From Anaerolineae bacterium (GTDB taxonomy: Bacteria; Chloroflexota; Anaerolineae; B4-G1; SLSP01), in assembly GCA_016928755.1 (NCBI GenBank), contig JAFGKB010000084.1, positions 1 to 13,042 on the forward strand: a DNA stretch of 13,042 nt, given 5' to 3'. Below are positions 8,428 through 13,042 of this stretch, one piece after another. The notes below the pieces were generated by a model. That model did no database searches. It saw only the letters and a program-made list of their open reading frames with translations, and was not told the DNA's origin. Within the stretch, counting starts at the first letter, position 1; each line of letters begins with the position of its first letter. Position numbers and translations under genes: made by a program.

Positions 8428-9519
8428 TTAAACACCTTCACTCTGACGCAGCCCAATCACCCTAAAAAGGTTTAGGCCACCTTTACCCTTGACCTGGACA
8501 ACACCCAAGGATTCACCATAACATTGAGAGCGCACTTGCTCCCAGGCGGACTTGCTCAGGTTAACGGCAGCAGGGACACCGTGGCTCTCGATGCGCTGTG
8601 CGGTATTCACGGTATTCCCCCAAATATCAAATAAGTACTGGCGTTGGCCTACTACACCGGCCATTACCGGGCCAATATGGATACCAACCCGCACTTGCCA
8701 CTGAGCAGGAAGTTGGACAGATACCGGGAGCATATCGAGGCCACAACGCACACAGTTCATCACCGGACTCGGTATATCACTTAGCAACCCGCATGTAGCC
8801 AGGAAAGCATCGCCAGAAGTCTTAATCTTCTGCAATCCATACCGAACCGCAAGAGTCTCATAGGCCTCAGCAAGAAGCTGTAAATTGATAAAGACCTCTT
8901 CAGGTGAATGCTGGTCACAATAAGGGGTGAAACCCACAACATCGGCAAAGAGTACCGCGACGTTTTCATAAAGACGGGGTTTCACCATACCGGTAGTGTT
9001 TAGCTCATCCACGATTTCAGCAGGTAAAATCACATTTAAGAGTTCCTCGAAGCGGGTACGTTCCTGCTCAATCTGGTTCATATGTTGGTATTCAAGATCG
9101 CGCAACCGCTTCTTTTCCAAACAAGCGGTAACCCTGGCCCGTAAGAGTACTTCATTAAAGGGTTTGGGGAGATAATCCTCCGCCCCCATCTCAATGCAAG
9201 CCGCGATTTTATCGATATCATCCAGGGCCGAAATGATAATGACCGGTACATAGCATAATTCGGCATCGGCCTTAAGCTGTGTCAAAACCTGGTCACCGTT
9301 CAACTCCGGCATTTCCATATCCATGATTATAAGGTCCGGGTAGGTGTCTTTAGCAATCTCAATTCCCTTACGTCCATTAGAGGCCAGTAGGGTATTAAAC
9401 CCCTGCTGGTCCAGAAGTATTTGCAGATACAGCGCCTGGGTAGGGCTGTCCTCCACGATCAAAATCGTGGGGCTTTTTTTAGGTTTCATTGAAATGGTTT
9501 CAAAGTCACCTGTTGACAT
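8428..9519 (-). CDS. Response regulator fused to class III adenylate cyclase
   Basis: A 364-residue cytoplasmic signalling enzyme predicted to make cAMP under control of a receiver domain. The receiver (about 17-130) has E23-D24, phospho-acceptor D67 (IIMDMEMP), S97 and K119. A charged helical linker (about 133-175) leads into the class III cyclase domain. Both metal aspartates are present, D193 (LFADVVGFT) and D237 (KTSGDAF). K233 and D298 (FDIWGN) are the pair that selects adenine, and N305 and R309 (VNTAQR) are the transition-state residues. The set is complete, so an active adenylate cyclase is expected, not a guanylate cyclase. ATG 9519 is chosen because AGGAG (9525-9529) lies 5 bases upstream. 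In-frame alternatives are ATG 9570, which overlaps the cheR stop as TGATG but has little ribosome binding site, and GTG 9615. This is the only recognisable output enzyme in the operon. Confidence 0.93.
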   Translation of the reverse strand: MSTGDFETISMKPKKSPTILIVEDSPTQALYLQILLDQQGFNTLLASNGRKGIEIAKDTYPDLIIMDMEMPELNGDQVLTQLKADAELCYVPVIIISALDDIDKIAACIEMGAEDYLPKPFNEVLLRARVTACLEKKRLRDLEYQHMNQIEQERTRFEELLNVILPAEIVDELNTTGMVKPRLYENVAVLFADVVGFTPYCDQHSPEEVFINLQLLAEAYETLAVRYGLQKIKTSGDAFLATCGLLSDIPSPVMNCVRCGLDMLPVSVQLPAQWQVRVGIHIGPVMAGVVGQRQYLFDIWGNTVNTAQRIESHGVPAAVNLSKSAWEQVRSQCYGESLGVVQVKGKGGLNLFRVIGLRQSEGV

Positions 9520-9569
9520 CTCTGCTCCTGACGTTTTTTGAGATTTCTCTAAAGTAAGTAACATACTCA

Positions 9570-11135
9570 TCACCGATGGGGTTGAGCGGCCATTTCTGAT
9601 GCCTCGGCACGCCACTGTTGTAACTGCCGGGTAATAGCCTCCGACAAACGCCCGGCAGTGATGCCACCGGACCCAGGGATAATCTCATTTTCATCCCAAC
9701 CACTAAGTAGACGTTTGGCATTATCTAAAGATTTTAACGCCTGGCGTAAGAGTCCCCGGCTATGATATAAATCAGCTAACCCATAATGGCCGCGTATCGA
9801 AGTCCGGTCCAAATAGACTACCTTTTTCATCGCCTCAATGGCATCCAGGATTTCTCCTCGGTGCTGCAATACCAGAGACAATGTATAATAAGGTTCTAAG
9901 GCGAGATTGTCGAGAGTGATGGCCTTGCGACACCACAACTCAGCCTCCCCCCAACAACCACTGTTAGCGTATGATTGGCATAACAGAGCCGCGGCCTCTA
10001 TATGGTCAGGCTCCTGGTCCACAATATCCAAAAGAACATGTTGCGCCTTATCGACATATCCGTAGTCCATAAGTTCTCGTGCATGCTCAATCAAGTTTAG
10101 GTCAGAACTACCCTGCTGCTGAGCTTTGTCCTCCCATTGAACAGCAGCCAGAGGCGAGACTTTTTGATCGACCAGTTGTCCATCTGATGGGTCTTGGGGA
10201 ATGCGCAATGAAGGGACACCGACCGAAGTAGTCACTGCCGGCAGCCAATCCCATTCCTCTGGAAGTACTGTAGGTTGCCCCGTTCGCTGGTAAAGGATAG
10301 CATTAGGATAACTTTGAGCCTGAAATTGACGATACGTGGTCAGTGAATGTTCAGAATGACCAACAACTAACCAGCCATTATCTACTAAGGAATCATAGAA
10401 ACGTCCGACCACCTGACGAGTTACAGAGGTGGAGAAGTAAATCGTCACATTGCGACACATGACCAAGTCCATAAAGGTAGTATTCGTCCCGAAAGAAGGA
10501 TAGTGGTCTTCGGCCAGGTTGAGTTGGGAGAACGTGACCATCCGTTGAACTTCAGAGTTTAATTGGTAGCGTTTGCCAATCTGGCTGAAATACTTCGCGC
10601 ACCACGATTTAGCACGGGTCTCACGAAAAGCCCAGTCACTGTAAACCCCTTTACGTGCCCGGTCTAAGGCTTCTGTGTTGATGTCCGTCCCCAGGATGGT
10701 AATGGCCCAATCCTCAATGTCCGGCAGTAACTCACGGAGCATAATGGCGATGGAGTAAGGCTCCTGACCGCTAGAGCAACCGGCACTCCAGATGCGCAGT
10801 GTCCGCAAAGGACGCCGTCGCTCAATGATTTCAGGGAGCACATATTTGTAAAGAGCATCAAACTGTCCCGCATTGCGGAAGAAGTGACTCTCCCCGATGG
10901 TCAGAGCATTAACAAGCCGTTGCAAATGGACTGCGCCCCCATCGGGGTCGAGTAGGAGACGATAGTAATCGGCTAAATCCCGGCATGTGGATGCGGCAAA
11001 GGCTTGTAAGACGCCTTGCTCTAAATCGGTGCGTCGTTTCTCAGGGAAGCACAAGCCGAATAAGTCACTGACTAAACGACTGAAACGGAGATAATCACCA
11101 TATCCAAAAGCGGGAACGTTTTTTGATTCTGCCAT
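9570..11135 (-). CDS. cheR: CheR-type chemoreceptor methyltransferase with C-terminal TPR region
   Basis: A 521-residue protein. An N-terminal CheR helical domain (about 10-80) precedes GESHFFRN (81-88). The SAM-binding site is WSAGCSSGQEPYS (116-128), followed by GTDIN (149-153), DLVMCRNVTIYF (223-234) and a GHSE motif, all typical of active CheR. After a variable linker the last 170 or so residues show TPR-like helical repeats (for example GYVDKAQHVLLDIVDQEPD and GEILDAIEAMKKVVYLDR). CheR-TPR fusions are known from alternative chemosensory systems such as Wsp (WspC), where TPRs mediate protein contacts. Start ATG 11135 is preferred over an in-frame GTG at 11153, because a GGAGAGAG run precedes the ATG by about 8 bases and nothing similar precedes the GTG. 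The gene follows cheW by 35 bases and ends at the TGATG noted for the cyclase. It probably methylates the receptor encoded downstream. Confidence 0.93.
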   Translation of the reverse strand: MAESKNVPAFGYGDYLRFSRLVSDLFGLCFPEKRRTDLEQGVLQAFAASTCRDLADYYRLLLDPDGGAVHLQRLVNALTIGESHFFRNAGQFDALYKYVLPEIIERRRPLRTLRIWSAGCSSGQEPYSIAIMLRELLPDIEDWAITILGTDINTEALDRARKGVYSDWAFRETRAKSWCAKYFSQIGKRYQLNSEVQRMVTFSQLNLAEDHYPSFGTNTTFMDLVMCRNVTIYFSTSVTRQVVGRFYDSLVDNGWLVVGHSEHSLTTYRQFQAQSYPNAILYQRTGQPTVLPEEWDWLPAVTTSVGVPSLRIPQDPSDGQLVDQKVSPLAAVQWEDKAQQQGSSDLNLIEHARELMDYGYVDKAQHVLLDIVDQEPDHIEAAALLCQSYANSGCWGEAELWCRKAITLDNLALEPYYTLSLVLQHRGEILDAIEAMKKVVYLDRTSIRGHYGLADLYHSRGLLRQALKSLDNAKRLLSGWDENEIIPGSGGITAGRLSEAITRQLQQWRAEASEMAAQPHR

Positions 11136-11170
11136 ACTACGAACTCTCTCCACCGAATTAAGTGTTAGTT

Positions 11171-11758
11171 TTAGCCAACAACCGGCTCTTCAACAAGAGA
11201 CAGTTGCTTAACAGCCTCTTTTCCATTGTCAGTCCCATTACCATTATCAAATTGTAAGTCGAACGAACTCACGACTTCACCTAAAGCTTGTACTTGGCCC
11301 ACAGAAAATAAATGCTGGATATTCAACAATAACTTTGACTCAGAATCCAACTGGATTAGGCCCTCAAGGATAGGAATCTGACCTAGCCCATCCGGCAAGA
11401 TCTCAGCTAAGGGCGCTATCTTCTGCGCCGGAATTGAGGCAATATCCGTGACTTCATCAACAATTAACCCGATAACACGGTTATCAATACGTAACAAGAC
11501 GATAGGCGTATGCAGTTGTAAAGTAGCTTCCGGAAATCCCAGGTAACGGCGCATATTAATGACCGGAACCGCATTACCCCGGAAGTTCATTATTCCTTCA
11601 ATGGCCTGATGGGCCTGGGGTAAGGGCAGCAAAGCAACCATCGGAATAATCTGCACTACAGATTGTAGTGGTAGTGCATATGTCTTCTGGTTCAGCCGAA
11701 AAGAAACAATATTATAGACCTCGGCATCGGTATTAGGTCTCATGATGTTGTCTTCCAT
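11171..11758 (-). CDS. cheW: CheW chemotaxis coupling protein
   Basis: A 195-residue scaffold protein linking chemoreceptors to CheA at the inner face of the membrane. It is close to a minimal CheW: a first beta subdomain starting YNIVSFRLNQKTYALPL, the central IEGIMNFRGNAVPVINMRRYLG segment, then LLRIDNRVIGLIVDEVTDI. A C-terminal tail of about 35 residues is polar and rich in Asn and Gly (DNGNGTDNG), probably disordered. ATG 11758 is chosen because AAGGAG (11768-11773) sits 9 bases upstream, immediately after the stop of the kinase-like gene; a longer in-frame reading from 11800 would overlap that gene and has no better ribosome site. It is the first of two CheW-type genes in the operon. Confidence 0.93.
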   Translation of the reverse strand: MEDNIMRPNTDAEVYNIVSFRLNQKTYALPLQSVVQIIPMVALLPLPQAHQAIEGIMNFRGNAVPVINMRRYLGFPEATLQLHTPIVLLRIDNRVIGLIVDEVTDIASIPAQKIAPLAEILPDGLGQIPILEGLIQLDSESKLLLNIQHLFSVGQVQALGEVVSSFDLQFDNGNGTDNGKEAVKQLSLVEEPVVG

Positions 11759-11775
11759 AACCCCTAACTCCTTTT

Positions 11776-12828
11776 TTACGACGCTACCACCGGCAAGCAT
11801 ACTCGGAAGAGGCTGCCTTGGTTAAGTTGACTCTCGACTTCAATTGTCCCCTGGTGCAATGTGATAATTTCTTTGACAATTGCTAATCCCAAGCCGCTGC
11901 CATTTGAGGTAGCCCATGTATCATGATAAAAACGCTCAAAAAGATACGGCAATTCATCCTCTGAAATACCTACTCCGGTATCTTTGACTTCCAAACAGGC
12001 TCTTTGGTGAGTATGATTAATGCTGGTCGTGATATCTATATGGCCCGTATGGGTGTATTTAATAGCATTTTGCACCAGGTTAGTGATGGCCTGTATGATC
12101 TGGGATTGGACAGCCCGTATAGGAAGTGGGCAATCCACGGGTTCAAATAATAATTCCAGGTCATGCGATTGCGCCATATGCTGGTAGGCATTCACAACTT
12201 GGGCCACCAGGAAATTCAAATCCATCTCGACGAATTTAAGTGGTTTATTTGAAAACTGCAGATGGGATAACGTCGCAGTTCCCTCAAGTAACTGTTTCAT
12301 CTGTTGAGTTGCTTGTTTAAGGTGCGAAAGATAATAAAGGCGTTTTTTGCCAGAACTGCGTTCCAATAACTGCAAGTTAAGCTCCAAGCTGGTAAGTGGA
12401 TGACGAAATTGATACGTAAGGTTAGTAATAAATTTAGCTTCAGCACAACGCTGAATTGTGTGCCAGTGTTTATCTAAACCAGAGCGCACACAATCCCGTA
12501 GTTGTTGCGGGGAACATGGCTTAAGCAAATAGTCATAGGCTCCCTGGCGTAACGCTACTAACGCGGTCTCTAAGGAACCGTATCCGGTTAACACAATAGA
12601 GACTGTGCACGGTGATTCTGAGCGTAATGCACGCAAAACATCTAAGCCTCCGACACCAGGCATTTTTAAGTCCAAAATAGCAACGTCGAACTTCTGTGAA
12701 GGTAAAAGTTCTAATGCCGCTGCACCATTAGAGACAGACATTACGTGGTAATCACTGGAAAGGAGTGTCTCTTCGACAAAGTACCGGACTCCCGGTTCAT
12801 CATCTACAACTAAAACCCGCGCCGCCAC
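11776..12828 (-). CDS. Receiver-histidine kinase fusion with Tyr in place of the phospho-His
   Basis: A 350-residue soluble protein with no membrane segment. The receiver (about 1-120) is canonical: D9-D10, phospho-acceptor D53 (ILDLKMP), T81 and K103. A HisKA-like helical region follows. Aligned to the usual FxxxxSHELRTPL motif it reads FITNLTYQFRHPL, so the phospho-histidine column is Y139 and the column usually holding Thr is H143. The ATPase domain looks intact, with NLVQNAIKYT, DTGVGIS, LFERFYHD and GSGLGLAIVKEI. It may bind ATP without ordinary autophosphorylation, or use H143. The start is taken as GTG 12828, because GGGAGG lies 5 bases upstream; that ribosome site would fall inside the coding region if the longer GTG 12849 start were used. 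It is the first gene of the operon. Family is secure; catalytic mode is uncertain. Confidence 0.88.
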   Translation of the reverse strand: MAARVLVVDDEPGVRYFVEETLLSSDYHVMSVSNGAAALELLPSQKFDVAILDLKMPGVGGLDVLRALRSESPCTVSIVLTGYGSLETALVALRQGAYDYLLKPCSPQQLRDCVRSGLDKHWHTIQRCAEAKFITNLTYQFRHPLTSLELNLQLLERSSGKKRLYYLSHLKQATQQMKQLLEGTATLSHLQFSNKPLKFVEMDLNFLVAQVVNAYQHMAQSHDLELLFEPVDCPLPIRAVQSQIIQAITNLVQNAIKYTHTGHIDITTSINHTHQRACLEVKDTGVGISEDELPYLFERFYHDTWATSNGSGLGLAIVKEIITLHQGTIEVESQLNQGSLFRVCLPVVAS

Positions 12829-12863
12829 CACAACCTCCCGTCCTTTCACTAACGATTTTACCC

Positions 12864-12926
12864 ATAGCTATATTGTAAGGTAAAAGAGGCTTTAGCGGTG
12901 TCACAGTTTTATAACGGCTTTATAAC
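12864..12926 (-). promoter_or_regulatory. Possible promoter/operator region of the operon
   Basis: This AT-rich stretch lies upstream of the first gene. It contains TACAAT (reverse complement at 12872-12877), five of six matches to a sigma-70 -10 box, and two exact TTTATAAC copies on the plus strand (12908-12915 and 12919-12926) spaced 11 bases apart, about one helical turn. GTGACA lies upstream but 21 bases from TACAAT, too far for a standard -35 box. Location and repeats suggest regulation; a defined promoter is not proven. Confidence 0.3.
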
Positions 12927-12927
12927 A

Positions 12928-12963
12928 TTGCTCGTTGTGGACTTGGCAGTCCACAACGAGCAA
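12928..12963. repeat. Perfect 16-bp inverted repeat with 4-base loop
   Basis: The arms at 12928-12943 (TTGCTCGTTGTGGACT) and 12948-12963 are exact reverse complements around the loop TGGC. No run of T follows on either strand, so it does not look like a standard intrinsic terminator. It could be a terminator of a neighbouring gene beyond the window, a protein-binding palindrome, or a dispersed palindromic element. Confidence 0.8.
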
Positions 12964-12998
12964 CAACTGTGGGACAGATGCACATGGCCCAACGCCCC

Positions 12999-13042
12999 CG
13001 TCATCCTGAGCTTGTCGAAAGGTCTAGATGCCTCGGCTGCGC
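12999..13042. repeat. Edge of a probable dispersed intergenic repeat
   Basis: The sequence contains TCATCCTGAGCTTGTCGAAA, a core recurring in intergenic repeats of many bacterial genomes, followed by CTCGGCTGCGC, which would be the start of the opposite arm if the element is palindromic. The window ends before the arm is complete. The identification comes from recall of the motif, and copy number cannot be seen here. Confidence 0.45.

Noticed and set aside
8030..8431. Plus-strand open frame of 133 codons opposite the second cheW
   Set aside because: The translation is rich in Arg and Ser without domain features, as expected for a shadow frame of a real gene.
9519..9615. Longer N-terminus for the receiver-cyclase
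   Set aside because: The extra residues overlap cheR or lack a good ribosome site and add no domain, while ATG 9519 has AGGAG at the right distance.

Overview
This window is almost entirely one chemosensory operon. Nine genes lie head to tail on the minus strand, reading from about 12.83 kb down past the left edge, with gaps of 3 to 102 bases. All nine belong to chemotaxis or two-component families. There are no tRNA or rRNA genes, transposases or CRISPR arrays. The base composition is near balanced. The organism cannot be fixed from the sequence: a gliding or filamentous bacterium, perhaps Chloroflexota or another deep-branching group with poly-HAMP receptors, is only a low-confidence guess from the protein styles.

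In transcription order, right to left, the layout is as follows. The leader region (12829-13042) has the edge of a probable dispersed repeat, a perfect 16-bp inverted repeat and an AT-rich stretch. Then come: a receiver-histidine kinase fusion whose usual phospho-histidine is a tyrosine; a CheW coupling protein; a CheR methyltransferase with a C-terminal TPR region; a receiver-adenylate cyclase fusion; a second CheW with an N-terminal extension; a short CheR-like methyltransferase without the CheR N-terminal domain; a degenerate stand-alone receiver; a 1461-residue membrane chemoreceptor with duplicated sensor domains and a poly-HAMP array interrupted by a PAS domain; and a CheA kinase with a C-terminal receiver, cut by the left edge.

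A plausible reading is a chemosensory pathway of the alternative-function type, comparable in logic to Wsp, Frz and Chp. The receptor, with one or both CheW proteins, controls CheA. CheA phosphorylates its own receiver and the receiver of the cyclase, so the output would be cAMP rather than flagellar switching. The two CheR proteins would tune the receptor by methylation. No separate CheY, CheB or CheD is visible, although one could lie beyond the left edge downstream of cheA. The pathway wiring is inference; the domain content is read directly from the sequence.
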